64,000 bases of DNA from Copromyces sp. CBS 386.78 (lineage: Eukaryota > Ascomycota > Sordariomycetes > Sordariales > Sordariaceae). A program made the position numbers and the translations under genes. The stretch is taken from the NCBI GenBank assembly GCA_030685235.1, contig MU839108.1:62001-126000 (forward strand), written 5' to 3'. The notes under the pieces were generated by a model. The model was not told the origin of the DNA. It saw only the letters and a program-made list of their open reading frames with translations, and did not search any database. Below, in pieces: positions 1-13,600 of this stretch (position 1 is the stretch's first letter; each line of letters begins with the position of its first letter).

Positions 1-261
1 CCCCCCTGTTAGCTTCCTGCACTAGATTCTTGGCCGTACCCCCCCTATATACGCCCTGCATATGCTTGTATGAAGTCGTATCAGCTTCCTAATCCGGTAT
101 AGTAATAGTTTATTCTATTGGTTTCTATCTTTATAGGTTGGACTATAAAGATAGAGTATTTTATTGGTTAATAGGGGTATTGAGGTTATAGCGGGAGCGA
201 AGGGAACCCCCCCTCGAATTGCGTTTTTAACCGTTAATACTTAACGAAATATAATATTATA

Positions 262-1280
262 ATGGATCCTATTCGACAGCGTATCTTTACGTTCTTTATA
301 GTTATACTTCTAGCCGTCGCCGCTATTATCTAGACTATCCGCCTTCGAAGAAGCGATAATACCGTATATAGATCGGTCTATACCGATAGGGACGAAGGCG
401 AAGAGGTTATTCGTGATACCCTCCACCCAAATTGTAAAATTAAGTTGTTTAATCTATGCCGTATATAATATTAACCGTTCGTCCAATTGGTCGCTTAGAT
501 ATTATAATATATTGCTATATACGGTACGAGATGGATATCCCTCGAATAGAAGCTTATGACCTTCTTATATATATATGCTTATAATAAGATTTAGCGAGAA
601 GTTTCTCATCGGTTTAACTATAGTACCGAAACGATTAGCCGTAATTTTTACGAGATTTTAGGCGCTATAGTTCTATTATATTATTATATTATTAAGCTTC
701 CCCCTCTTAATATAATATATAATTTAGGAAACGCGGCGTCGGTATTGTATTTTAGGGATTACTTAGGCGTAATCGATAGTATTTTAATTTACGTATAGGT
801 ATATAAATTAAAGACTGAAACGTGGCGAGGTCGAAAGGGATATATATATTAGAATATAATAATCGTTGTTAATTTAAATGGTTTTTTTATATATATTCTG
901 CTGGGAGCTAAAGGATTGATATACGACTTTAGAATTATATAATTAATATTCGATATAAGTAGCTTCGAAATCCTAAATAGTAAATTTTATTTTGCTAATG
1001 TAGGGTATTATATACGACGTAGTATTCTTATCCTATATTTAGCGATTCGATATTATTTTAACGAATAGGGGTAAGGTATTAGTCGACCGAAAATATAAAA
1101 AGAATTATATAATATAAAGTATTCGAAATATCGTATAAAGGTTAAAATCGTAATAAATATATTAAAGAAGAAGTAAAAAGTAGTAAGGTCGAATACGCCC
1201 GAATACGATATTAGGACTTAAATTAATATCGTATTCGCAATTACAACGCTTTATAATTAGATCTAATATAATGACCTAAA
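262..1280 (+). pseudogene. PIF/Harbinger (HARBI1-like) transposase relic
   Basis: One plus-strand frame starting at the ATG at 262 can be followed for about 340 codons. It is broken mainly by TAG/TAA stops that RIP would create, with one apparent frame slip possible near the end. It reads like the DDE_Tnp_4 nuclease family. The first acidic site is GVID at about 775, followed by a WRGRKGY-like block near 825. The DAGY block at 994 now reads ANVGY, so its Asp has become Asn. A block resembling the end of the family, with RPKNQKEL and then EYDIRT, lies at 1080-1220. The codons at 262, 775 and 994 are in the same frame. The gene is inactive. This type of transposon cuts and pastes through a DDE nuclease and usually carries a second Myb-like ORF. 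Confidence 0.72.
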
Positions 1281-2449
1281 CGGTCTAAAAGTTAATAATA
1301 ATAATAATAAAAGGGACGAAAGAAATAAAGCTAACGATAGTAACGGTTACGCTCGTATTAATGATAATAGGGATAAGATTATAGTAAATATAAATATCGA
1401 ATAAAACGAGAGGATAATAGGGTTTAAAAATATATTTACCTAAAGGATATAGTAAGGCTATTATTGCTAGCGACGGATAGAGAAAGTACGCTAGGTAGAA
1501 GGTAGGCAAGTACGGCAATAATAATTTATTATAATACTAGCTACTTTTTATATCTTTATCCAAATTTTATTATAATAGTATTATTTTATTCGCTAGACTA
1601 AATTAAATCGATTAATACCGATTATATCAAATTTGGAACTGAATTAAAAGAGCTATTAGTATTGTAAAATCGACCCTTTACATAGGGTTAGGATCTGCAT
1701 ATTACGGTCGCGGGTATATATTACTATATTTACCTTATATTTATAGTTTTACTACCTATTTAGGCCTAGATTTACTAGATTTCACTGCCCTAATTTTACT
1801 GCCCAATTAAGCTCAAATTTTACTGGATTTTACTACCCAATTGAGCCTAGATTATTATACTTATTAGATTTCTAACTTTATAATATTTCGTAATTGTTCA
1901 AACCCCTATATCTCCTAATAATAATAATATCGCATCGTAACAATACAATTATACTTCACGAAATAACTTTTCAACTACAATATATACAAATACGATAATA
2001 ACAGCAATAGATTCGGGTTAACGAAAGTTATTAAATAGTATAAAAAGATTATAATATTTCCTAATAATACGAAAATTAAAACTAATTTTAAAATGTAGGT
2101 ATTGGTATACCTTCGAAATCTGGTATATACCCTAATAATTATTCGACCAATAGATCCCTCGTTTCTAGTACATTAGTAAACGTAGCCGTATATACTAAAT
2201 CCTTCTTCAATTCGTATATTAATTACTACTTTTTATTATTATATATCCTTTTTAAGGGCAATACAATTATAGTAAGTAACGTACGCGAGAAATTATTAGC
2301 GGTAGGATTGGAGGGAGGAGGCCGTAATAACGATTATAATAATCTAGCGACCGCTAGCTAAGTAAATAAGGATTCGAATCCCTAGGAGAGAACTTTAAAT
2401 CTAATATTAATAGAAAATATAAGCCGATTTATATTAACAGTATAAGTTA

Positions 2450-3060
2450 TTCTCTTTTTTATTAGCCGGCGAATTTCGACCTCTTCCTCTTTATCGTCGT
2501 CGCCGTCCTCTTCAATTTCGTCGCTACTATTAAAGGGTATATCGTTAACTTCTAGGTATTAACTATAATATTTCTTTTTACCGTTGCTAAAATCGTTTTA
2601 TAATACTTATTGCTTAATTACTATTAAGGGGTTCTTAGTCTTTATATACGTTGTAAGGCGATTATAAATATTAATAATATACTTGCCCGTCGCCTAATTA
2701 ATGGTAAAGAATAGTATTATCTCCTTACGGTTCTCTATTAGAATCGTTTTTAATTAGTTGGCCTTAAGACAGTTAATTAAAAAGGATACCTATATATCCT
2801 TATAAGTATTAAAAAGACTAGTCTTTTTATTAAACGATACCCTAATTTTATATATAAAGTTCAATTATAACCGGTAATTAGTTTTTAACGTATTTTAATA
2901 ATTATATATCCGTTAGCAATTCTAGTTCTAGCTAAGGTATTTAATATATATAATTATAATCGCCTTATTAAAAGCTATTATTAACTTCTTCCCTTTAAAG
3001 CTGTTAAATAGCGCTTACTTCTTTTAAATATTCGCTAAATAATAGACAAACTACTTCGTT
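2450..3060 (-). pseudogene. possible second ORF of the Harbinger-like element
   Basis: On the minus strand a frame with an acidic stretch (EEDGDDDKEEE, about 2480-2510) continues into a lysine- and hydrophobic-rich segment with RIP-type stops. Its position about 1.2 kb downstream of the Harbinger transposase relic and on the opposite strand would suit the Myb/SANT-like DNA-binding ORF that accompanies this transposase family. I did not recognise a definite Myb motif, so the assignment rests on context. It could equally be part of another degraded repeat. Confidence 0.3.
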
Positions 3061-3990
3061 TGGCTAGTAAACCACTTTAAAGACCTAATTTCTTTAAATA
3101 GTAGGAATTCGTTGTCGGATAAAGCGGGCTTAATATTATTATTACCCCTATCTGTAACGGCGGCGGTAGAAGTGGCGGTAATAGAAGTAATAGCGGTAGA
3201 AGTAATAGTAGTAGAGGAAGTAGTAGAGGAGGAGGCGGATAAGTAGTTAATAAGGGTAAATCGTAGTCGAGGAACGATAACTTCTAGCTAAGGAGATAAG
3301 GCTGGGATTATAAAATAATCTACCCTTACCTACCCGGGTAGCCGGCTTATACGAATAGGTAGTGCCCGGTTAATTCTAGTACTAATTCGCTACGGAGTAG
3401 ACGGAACTAGCCTAGCCCAGTTAGTAAGTAGTATTCGCGGGACCTAGGCCGAAGGGGGGGGAGGGGGGTAGGTAGGTAGCGCCGCTTATACGGCCATAAT
3501 ACTATATTTGTTAGTATTTAAGTATAAGGGTAGAAGGGTTAGGAATTACCTTATTTCTAGATAATTAGGCTACTTATAATACCCGCTATTAACGAACTCA
3601 TCCAAGCTGAATATATTATCGTCAACATCGTTAACGAAACTAGCGATCTATAAGTAAATAGTAGGTATAATAAAGGTAAAGGAATAAGTAAGAAATAGAG
3701 AAGATAAAGGTATTAATAATAGAAGATTTTAATTACTAAAATTATAAAATTAATATTATATTTATATATACGAGAGAGCTCCCAACTAAGCACCCTACTC
3801 TATTCAATTAGGCTCTACTCTACTCGACTCGATTGACCAGAAATCTCGATTTACATTAACTCGCTATTATTACTAATAATAATCCAGACTAAAGGGTAAA
3901 AGGTATTACCGTTGTAGTTTAATCGAATCGAATTGTCATTATAGTAAACTATTATTTACATCCCCCTCTTTACCCCTCAATCTTTTACAA

Positions 3991-6900
3991 TCAATAATAC
4001 CAATTACTACACCTATAAACCTCTCGTACTATACGTGGTCTTACAAAGCGGCTTCCCATTTACTAGGGGAAGTTATCCGCTTTTGAATAGCTTTAAAATC
4101 GAGTTCGATACGGTTATCACAATTCTACAGCTTGAAAGACGAAGCCTTCTGGCAAGGATCTCGATAATAATTTGTATAGCTTCGCTTACGTCACGTACAG
4201 GCGCCACCATGCAATAAAGAGAAAAAAGAAAAAAAGAAAAATGGTACGAAATCCCTGTCAGTTACTGCAGATCTAGCGTTGTACCCTCCTCTACCCCTGT
4301 TAAAAACAGATTGAAAATCTGTTAATTGAACCAAACACGCCCATAGAGGTCCGGGAGTATCTGACAGAAACAGAACCTAACAGGGGCTTCGGCCAATCTG
4401 TTAGCGAGCTGGTGCGGGCCACACGCGATCGCAGGTTTGCCAACGCGTCCATCTAGTTCCCTGGGAACGATGCTTTAAGAATTGTGAGTCAAAGCGGTAT
4501 TGTCTTCCGTAGTGTACTAGTGTCTGTACGGCCCATATCCCGTGCTCCCCGTATTCCGGTTTCCGGATCTACACTCGTTCATAACTTCGACCGATATCTT
4601 GTTGCGGACTATTTCCTAGGTATAAGGACAGCACTGCCCAGTTCTTTTAAGATGCGAATGAGAGTGTAGTCGGCTGAGTTGAGTCAAACTCCGAAGAAGG
4701 GGCATGGCAGGCAGTTGGGGATGGCCTTAGGGAGTCTTAAGTCCGAGAGAAGGGGGGCTACAAATGTCGGAGTTAGCCTGGGCGATGGGGCAGGGTAAGG
4801 ATAAGGTTATGTGTACATATGTACAACGCTCATTGAGTCTAGGTCAAACGGACTGATGACACTTTCAACCTGCCTGGGTATGATACGTACTACCAACAGC
4901 TTCATTAATGTCATGTGTTGCTTGGATATTGCGTATTGCATGGTGGCTATCAGTACTGCCAATAACTCGGAGAATATATGATGTTGCAGGTAGTGCTCGG
5001 TGATTGTCTCCGTTTGACCGAATCCTGTTTCTCGTCTCCCTTCCAAAGTCCCTCCCCTCGCACTTCAAGTCCAGTCCAGGGGGGATTTTCGGACTCGACT
5101 TGCGCAAATTGACGACAACTTCCATTTCAGGGGCTTGAGCGAGTTCTTTGTACTACCTACCTGCCGGTACTGATACCTGGCGGTATTAGAAATACTGACC
5201 GACCGATTGCTAAGGCTACCTATCAGACCAGAAGAACGAATGATTAATAAACATGATATTGGTCCGAGATATGCAGATCCAAAAGGATATCGACCTAACG
5301 AGCTTTATGTTGATACTAAATGGGTAGTATTCTCAAAGACGTCGCAGGGGTCCATAACCCGAAGACACTCGGCACTCTGGGACTCGCAGACGCAGTTGAG
5401 TTGCATTCAGTGAATGGTTCTTCCAGTCAGCACATCCGACTTTCATCTACTGCTATCTCAGTTGGGCTAGGAGTCAGTCAGTTGGTCGATCATTACTGCC
5501 TTTGCTTGCTTCGTCGCTTGTTGGATGTTGTGTAACGTGACACAAAGAGAAGCGCAAGACCAAAGAGCAAGAGCGAGCTTGAAGGGCTCGTCTTAAGTTC
5601 CAGCTTGCAGGTGCAGTGCTGTTGCAGTGAATGCAGTAAGTGCATGTAGGGCAGGCGCGAGTGCAGACGTGAATGCAGTTGCTGAATAAGTGCTTTGTCT
5701 TTGTGTAAAATTGTTATGTACTTCATGCAAACGGAAGATATCTGGAGAACTCCGCGAGTTCGATTTAACAGCCACCCAAGATGAGAGAAAGAGAAGTAGC
5801 TCCTTCTTCGGGCTCAGGCTTGATGATTTGAAATGTGATGCTGAAAAGCCGGCCATTCGTTCCATTATCTACTAGCGAGCGTCTGTTAAAGTAATCTCAG
5901 CTTGCTCAGCAGTCACGAGTAAAAGTTGAAGCAAGCGAGGAAAGAGCAATTGGAATCAAGTCTTTACAAATGCCCTTTGTCAGTAATCCCTTTTTAACCA
6001 TGGAAAAATTGGGGTTCTTCTCTATTGAATTTCCTTTACAACTTCGTGAAAGAGATACGGTAGGTACTTCTCAGAAGAAATAAACCTTCCCTTGTGCACA
6101 CTTGATTCCCGCATTACATTGCATTGTTTCTTTGCCACAAAATTGGCAGCTGCTATGCATTCAGTGCCAAAGCCTGAGTGGACTGGACTGGACTGTATCA
6201 CCCACACCCGGGAAAGAGCGGCGGAAACTATCCCCAACCGTGACTGCTATTTCCGTGGCTCACTCCCTCCTTCCCTCACCTAAGGTATCTACACATGTAC
6301 CACACTTGCCGGCGGTCAACTTCTGCCTCGGGGTTTAATCAACCTCTCTTGGTCGGAAATGGAAGGACCAAGGGGTTGTTGCGTACTTGCGAATCGGTAA
6401 CGACGCAACAGCCGGGTCAAGACTTCCTCAAGAGCCTGCAGACCACACCCAAACCAACCGTGACCATTCCTAGTTGCCATGAATCAGAATGAGCATGTTT
6501 CTGATGTGCCGCCCGCCCCCCTTATCATGCGGCAACCAACCTTGATGGTCGGCCTCCCCTGTCAGAAGAACCACGCAGAATGGCGGGCATGCCCAAAGAG
6601 GCGGAGAGGGGATTGCGTGGATGAAGGTGTGGTTGAGTGTCCATTCGATGCTGCATTGGGAATGGGGATGGGAAGGGACAACCAAGCTGGCAGGCTACAG
6701 CACCCGAACCGTGGAGCTTGGGATCTTGCCTCGGACTTTCATAACTTCATGAATTGAGCAGGCTGTGCTGTGTGGAGTAGTAAACTCGGAAGGGCTCGGT
6801 ATGATGGACAAATACGGACAAATAGATAACGCAAGAACGAAGACTAAAACCGAAATAGAGCCAACAAATGTTCCCTGGTAAGACGTAGACAGGAAGAAGG

Positions 6901-7285
6901 CTATGCTTCATTTCTTGTCCGCGCGTCATGGAATTAAGGCGGCCGGCAACAACACGCTAATAGCACCAACAAGACTCGTTGGTCGTATGTGGATAGTATA
7001 TATAGTATGGCTTCAAATGGAAGAAAGTGCGGTTAGCAGGCAGCTCTTGATGTGGCTTGGTATTCCTGTTGGTAGTGTCAATGATTGAATGAAAAACGAT
7101 AAACACAGCTTGCGTGATTCCCATTCCATTGCTGACCACCAGCTAAGCTTTTGAACAAGACAACAAAGTAGATATGCCGAATGTAAAGAATGGTCTAGAA
7201 AGCAATGCCTATCGACAAGCTGGTCAAGTTCACAATTACAATGACAAAGATACTGATACAGAAGCATGTAAAAAGAAAATTATCC
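3991..7285. other. intergenic, no convincing gene
   Basis: The composition returns to normal here. Only short open frames (up to about 90 codons) occur, none with a recognisable domain, codon bias or splice pattern. No tRNA or 5S rRNA gene was recognised by eye. The 7.0-7.3 kb part probably contains the 3' side of the Tpr/Mlp1 transcript. Confidence 0.5.
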
Positions 7286-7624
7286 TCATCGCACCCAACG
7301 TAGAGCTAACGCCCCATGCCACTTCTTTCTCTCCTCCTCCCCAGCAGCAGCAGACCAATAAGGCATAACACGGTCCAAACTCTCTTGTGTCATTTTCTTT
7401 AATTTTCTTTCATCTTCCACGTTTGCAATAACAGCCCGTTTCGCAGAAGCGTGTAACTCAAAGCTCGGATCCCATACACAACCACTACTGCTTCTGCCAT
7501 TTCCTTTCGAGACTCTAAGCTTCAACTTGACATGATCACCGTCCTGCCATACCATTCTCAAAATGCCCTCCTCCATTTCCTCCAAGGATAGTACCGGGTC
7601 GCGCTTCCTAGCTACTATCTCCTT
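7286..7624 (-). other. open frame continuing in phase after the Tpr/Mlp1 stop
   Basis: Directly after the TAG stop of the nucleoporin gene the same frame stays open for 112 further codons and ends at a TGA at 7286. The predicted segment looks protein-like: it is mixed-charge, with blocks such as VWQDGDHVKLKLRVSK and VEDERKLKKMTQESL. No domain was recognised. It could be a stop-codon read-through tail, an alternatively spliced C-terminus (the stop codon TAG could also act as an intron acceptor), an unrelated small gene starting at an internal ATG near 7576, or chance. Confidence 0.35.
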
Positions 7625-10600
7625 CTAAGCAGCACCGGCACCAGGACCCGCGTTTCCTCCACCACCACCTCCCGCTTCCGGTCCCGCTCCTCCTCCTTGG
7701 CCACCTGCACCACCAACGTTGCCCCCACCACGAGCTCTCTTGGGTCCTCCTTGGTTTCCTCCTTCCCCGTCACCTCTAGGCCTCTTGTTGCCAGCGGCTT
7801 GTTGACCGGGTTGGAACTCGCCAGCATGGGGGTTCATGCCACCTCCTTGACCGGCGTTGGCTCCGCCGCGTCCACCGAAGCCACCACGACCACGTTGTCC
7901 TTGACCGCCGCGGCCCTGGGCCCCGTACGCGCCACGTCCACCACGAGCGTTGTTCCCGCCTCCTCTAGCCACTGGGATGCCGGTACGGTTACCCTGTTGG
8001 TTCTGGTTTTGTTGTTGTTGCTGACCACCAGGGAACTGGCCCCCTTGCTGCTGGTGTTGTTGCTGCTGTCCTTGTGGCTGTTGGCCGCCAGGCTGTTGCT
8101 GCTGTTGAGCACCGAAGGGGTTTGTGGCAGGTGGTTGCTGTTGCTGCGCGTTCTGTTGCTGCTGGGGTGCGGCACCGAATGGATTGGCAGGTGGCTGAGT
8201 AGCCACTGGGGATTGGTTCGCTCCAGGCTGACCGAAGGGGTTACCAACGACCTGTCCAGCTATGATGGAGCCTTGCCTGGCCGGAGCAGGCGCCGCCTTG
8301 TTGGCTGGGGTCGGGGTGATCTGAGGCTTGGTCTCCTCTCCAGGAGTGGATTTCACTACTACAGCACCGGCGGCGTCTAAGCCATCGTTAGTACACTTGG
8401 TCATCGATTTACGGGCACGGTGGAGCTTACTCAATGGGGTCGCCGGTTGCTGGCCAGTGGCGGGAGCACCTGCAGCAGGTGTGGGCGGCGGTGGTGCCGG
8501 AGCTGGGGCGGGGGCTTTAGCAACCTTTGCAACTTCCCACACTTCGACAACGGGCTTCTGCGGCGTTTCCTTTGCCGCGGTCTCGACGACAGCCGTCTTG
8601 GCCTTCTCGGTCTTGAGCTGACGGTCAAGCATGTTAAGTCGCAGGGCAGATTTCTTCTCAGTAAGAGCAGCCGCTTGCTCCTTAGCAGCGGCAATTTTCT
8701 GTTCATAATCGGCCTTGACGGTCGCCTCCACTTCCTCGCGAACCTTCTTTGACTCTGTGGCAATGTTCTTCTTAACATTGCTCTTGATGATACCCATAAT
8801 CACCTGGTTGGAGCTGATGAGCTCGCGAGTCTGCTGATCGGTAAGATTGGCGAGATCCGGGAGACCAGGAGTACCAGGGATACCGACACCTGGGGTTTGT
8901 GCGTTTTGGGCAGTGGGAGGCTTTGCTGGTGTCGCCGGCACGCCGTTCTGAGGCACCCCGCTCTGCTGCTCGGCCTTCAGAATCGCGAGCTCTTGTTGGA
9001 GCTTGAGATCATACTCAGCCTGCAGCTTCTGCCTCTCCTCCTGAGTCTGCTTCTCCATGGCCTCCTTCGACTCGGCCAGCTTCTTGTTCAGCGCAGTCTT
9101 CATCTTCTCAGAACGCTGCTTAACAATGGCATCGGCGCGTTCTTCCAAGTCCTTAGCCTTGGCCTCGAACTCGGCAGCCTTCGCCTCAGCAGCCGCAATT
9201 CTCTCCTCCAACGCCTTCCGTTCCTCATCTGAGAGACCGGTGCCCTCTTGAGCTGATGCCGGGGCAGAAGCAGGGTGAGCCGTCTCAACATCTTGCATTT
9301 CGGTGTCATTGCCGTTCGAAGAAGCTTGTAGGCGTGCAACCTCTGCGCGGGCTTCGTCGCGCTCAGTGATCGTAGTCGCGAGTTCCGCCCTGAGGCTATC
9401 GAGTTCGGCCTCAACCGTGACTTTCTGTGACTGGACCGATTCTAGTTCCTGTCTAAGCTCACCTAGCTGCTGTTGAAGCTGGGGATCTTGTGCTGCAGGA
9501 GTAGTGGCAACGGCAGGAACGGTCTGCTCTACAGATGCCGCTGCGGCCTGCGCATGCTGTTCCTGAAGCAGTGCGTTATGCGTCTGCAAGTTTACCAGCT
9601 CCTGTCTGGCTGACTCCAGATCTTTCTCGACGGCCGACAGCCGTTCATTAGTAGCATCCAGCGTGGTCTGGAGCGCTTGCTTCTCAGCAGCAATCTCGTT
9701 GCGCTGGTTTTTGACGTTCCCGAAGCGAGTCTTGAAGTCCTCTGCAAGGCGGGCCCGCATATTCTTCCAGTTGGTCCGCTCAGTTTCCAGGTTCGTCTCA
9801 GCCTCTTTGAGCTTCTCTTCGAGCGCGGCTTCGGCTTGCTTGAAGGCTTCACGCTCAGCTTGCAGGCTCTCGACCGAGGCCTTGAGCTGTTCAACTTCTT
9901 GAGGATCAGCCTGGCCGTACTTGCTGAGGATGGACTCGATTCTCTTCTGTAGGCCATCGCGGGCTTCTTGCAGTTGCTTGACTTCCGCCTCCTTAAAGGT
10001 CTTGTCGAGCTCGAGCTCACCAATCCTGGCTTCCAAGGGCTGAATTTTGTTTTCGAGATCTTCAATCTTCCGGTTCTTCATCGCAAGTTGTGCCTGGGTT
10101 CGCAGGTTCTCATTCCTGAGTGTGACATTGCTCTCACGGATCAGGTTGAGCTCGTTCAGCTTATCCATCAACTCCTTGTGGGTAAGTGAGTTCCTGGCGC
10201 TATCAGCTTGAGAGCGACGCTCCTGATCAAGCTTGAGACGTGCTTCATCGAGCTGCGATTGGGAATACTCGAGCTGCTGCTGAAGCCTCTTCGCTTCTTG
10301 TACCTTGAGATCAAACTGTACCTCAAGGATCTCCTTCTCGCGACGCAGGTAGTTGTTGAGTTCCCGAAGACCTTCAACGGCATCATCGTGGGCAGAAATC
10401 GGGGTGCCTTCGGTAGAATCATCCATTGCGGAACGGCTTTGCTGCAAGGCACTGATCTGAGAAGTAACGCCATCGAGCTGTTGGTGAAGAAGCTTGTTCT
10501 GCGCAGTGAGGTCGTCCCTCCTTGCCTTGATCTCAGCGATCTCTTGTTCGAGCTGCTGTCTGCGCTCCTCCCAAGACTGCTCACTCTGTGTCAGAGAAAG

Positions 10601-13600
10601 TTTGGCCGACTCAGCCTCAGCCCTCCACTGAGCCGAATGACTCCTGAGTTGATTATGCTCTTCCCGAAGCTGCTGAAGCAGCTTGGCCGCCTCTGCATGC
10701 CTGACAAGTTCTTGTTCGTAATCCTGTTGGGCCTTGGTGGCAATCTCAGCCTGGGCCCGCAAGTCTTGCTGATGGAACTTGAAGGCTTCTTTATACCTCT
10801 CTTCTTCGTCCTTCAAGCGAGAAATTTCACTGTTGAGCATGCGCTCCTTGTCTTCAAACTTGCGAGCGACATCAGCCTGGGAATCGCGAAGCATGTTAAG
10901 CTCGCTGTTGGAGTTGCCCAGCTCGACTGTAAGCCCTTCAACACGCTGCTGCAGTTCGTTGATTCTGCTGTCCTTGGCTGCGAGATCCGCATCCATCTGT
11001 TGTCGGTATTGCTCTTGGGTCTCGTTCGCGCTCGTAAGCTCTTCCTCCATTTCGCGGCTGAGCTGTTTGAAGTTATCACATTGCTGCTTGGCATTCTCAA
11101 GCTGCGCGTTGAGCAGGTCGATGCTATTCTTGAGATCCTGGACTTCATTCTCGAGCTCTTCAATACGAGCCTGAGAATCATCATCGGTAGATCCCTGCTC
11201 AGCAGGCTGTCTGGGAGTTGGCAGGGGACGGAGACGGTCGGCACGTTCTTGCGCGTTACGAAGCTCAACCTCAAGTTCACCAACGCGAGCCTGAAGATGA
11301 TCCCGAGTAGTCTTGGCGGCCACGTTCTCCTCCTTGACCTGGCTGATCATCGAAGTGAGCTCATCAATGCGTTTCTGGTATTGCTGGGAGTCGAACTCTT
11401 TCCTGAGCTGAAGCTTCTTGCTCTCCTCCATCTCCTCAGAAAGCTTGCGCTTCGTAGTAGAGAGTTCTGCCTCAAGAGTGTCGATCTGGGTTTGTTGTCT
11501 GCGCTTTGCCTCAGACTCGCTGAGCTCGCGCTCATTGAGAAGGGATTGTTGGTTGGTCAACAAAGTGTTAAGCCTTGCCTTTTCTTGTGCAAGGCTCTCA
11601 TTATCCTGGCTCAAGCGTTCCTGGATCGTCTTCCACAGATTCTTCTCCGCCTTGAGGTTGGCATTCTCGCTGCGGAGGCTCTCAGCCAAGCCACGAGCCT
11701 CAACCAGGTCCTCGGCGATCTGCTGTACCCGCAGATCTTGCTTGACACCAGACTCGGACAAGGTCTGGTTTCTCTTCTGTAGCTGCTGATTCTCACTCTG
11801 AGCTGCCTTAAAGTTGGATTCCAGCATACTGTAGCGTTCCGTAGCGAGCGTAAGCTGGCTGGAGACCTTGGCAATCTCAGCCTGAAGTGAGCCCTTCTCC
11901 GAAGACAGCTTGTCGATCTGCTCCTTAAGAGACTTGCGTTCAGTCGTTTGGTCGTTTCGGTAAGAGTCGTACTGCGCCTGTAGCTCCCTATAGGCCGCGG
12001 CGAGGTCTGCATCTTCGGTGGAGTTTTGCTCGATGCTAGCGAGAACTTCACGTTGGCTTACATCCTCGCCCAGGGCAGCGCGAATTTCGGCAGGGTTGGC
12101 TCGCTGCTGGAGCATGCGACGGAACATGTCTCTCTCTGTCATGTAGCTCTTCATGCGTACCGTAATCGACTTGACCTCATCTTGAAGGGTCGTGACAATA
12201 GTACGCAATTGCTGGACCTCCTCGTGATCCTGGGCTGCTTGCTGCTTCTCAGCCATGGCCTCCTCGTTCTCCATCTTGTCAGCAAGGTCACGAACCACAC
12301 GCAAGAGCTCCTGGTTCTTCTCCTGTAGTTCGTAGATGTCCTTGAAAGCGACAAATTTCTCGGTAATGTACTGGTGAGTATCCGACATGTCGTCCAGGGC
12401 ATTTTCGGTAACTTCGCCCCTCTTGAGCCTCTCGAACTTGGCGGCTTCTTCTTCTGTCAACTTATCGAGACCCTTCTCCTCAGCATGGATATTGAAGCAC
12501 AGAACATGGACTTGAGTGCTCAAATCACGCAGCTGCCCACGAAGGATCTTGACCTCAGCCTGGGCCGTAGCCGCAAGTGCCTCTGCCTTCCTCTGGGTCT
12601 TGACGGCAAGGTCGCGCTCCTCGTATGACTGTTCCAGGAGTTGTGACATTTGAATCGTCTCGTTCTTGAGGCGTTCCGACTCTGCATTGAGCTCGTCGAT
12701 TTCAGGCATCTTGGCTTCGAGCATGGCAACGGCATCGTCGAGTTCTTCCTGTAGCTTCTTGCAACGCCGCTTCTCACCAGCAAGCTGGCCCTTGACGTTG
12801 TAAAGCTCCTCAAGAGCATCAGTAGCACGCTGGCCAACTCTACCGCGAATGGAGAGGGGCGTACCGAAGGGAGATCCCGCACGAGCAGCGATAAAGGAGC
12901 CGTCACCCCTGGGGGTTTGAGGTCCAGTGCCGGGAGATCTACCGCGAGAATCACCGGACGCCTTGATACGGTCGACTTCATTCTGCAGCTCCTGGGCGCG
13001 CTGCTCCGTCTGTGCGTGATCCTCTTTTTCTTGCTCCAGCTCACGTCTGATGCGTCTAATCTCGTCGGCGTGGTCGTCCTTGATCTGCTCCAGTCTCAAC
13101 TCGACCTCCTTCAAGCGGTTACGATGAGTCTCGGACTGTTGATCCTTGAGCTCAACAAGGCGCTTGGCGGATTCGAGCTCCTGCTTGAAACCCTCTTCGG
13201 TACGGGCAGCGGCTTCCTGAAGTTGCTGGACCTTTGTCAAGGCCTCCTCAGCCTTCTCTTGTGCCTCCTGGAGGCGCTTGCGAAGCACCTGCTCGCTTCT
13301 AGTGAGCGATTCGACGGTCGAGTTTGCGTCCTCGTTTAGGCGTTGCAGCTCGGCGATCCGAGCGCCCTTCTCCTTTCGAAACTTGATCGCCTCGGCGTTC
13401 TTGGTCTTGAGCTCGTTGTCAAGCCAGTCGTTGGTGCGTTTCGCGTGCTCCAGTTCCTGCTTTAGGGCCTCCTCACGGTACTTTGCGGAATTGGCGGTAG
13501 TCTGTGCGGTCTGTACAGCCTGGTTGAGGGACGTGACCTCCTGGTTCAGCCTGAGGATCTTCTTGTGCTGATCCTGGAGCTCCTCGGCCAAGGTAGCGTT

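Larger units (their letters stand above)
1..3990. repeat. AT-rich RIP-degraded transposon region
   Basis: The stretch is strongly AT-rich, with runs of TA-rich sequence, and switches near 4.0 kb to DNA of ordinary composition. Coding remnants inside it carry stops that fit CAA/CAG-to-TAA/TAG and TGG-to-TAG changes, as expected of RIP in Neurospora-type fungi. It holds a Harbinger-type transposase relic in its first 1.3 kb and a possible second relic on the other strand at 2.45-3.05 kb. I could not find matching terminal repeats, and the element may begin before the window. Positions 3.06-3.99 kb show no recognisable gene. Confidence 0.8.

Noticed and set aside
2300..2395. A T-arm-like string (GGATTCGAATCCC) suggesting a tRNA.
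   Set aside because: No cloverleaf could be drawn, and an acceptor stem and anticodon arm are missing.
6479..6757. 92-codon plus-strand frame before the nucleoporin gene.
   Set aside because: It overlaps a frame on the other strand, and no domain or conservation can be argued from the sequence.
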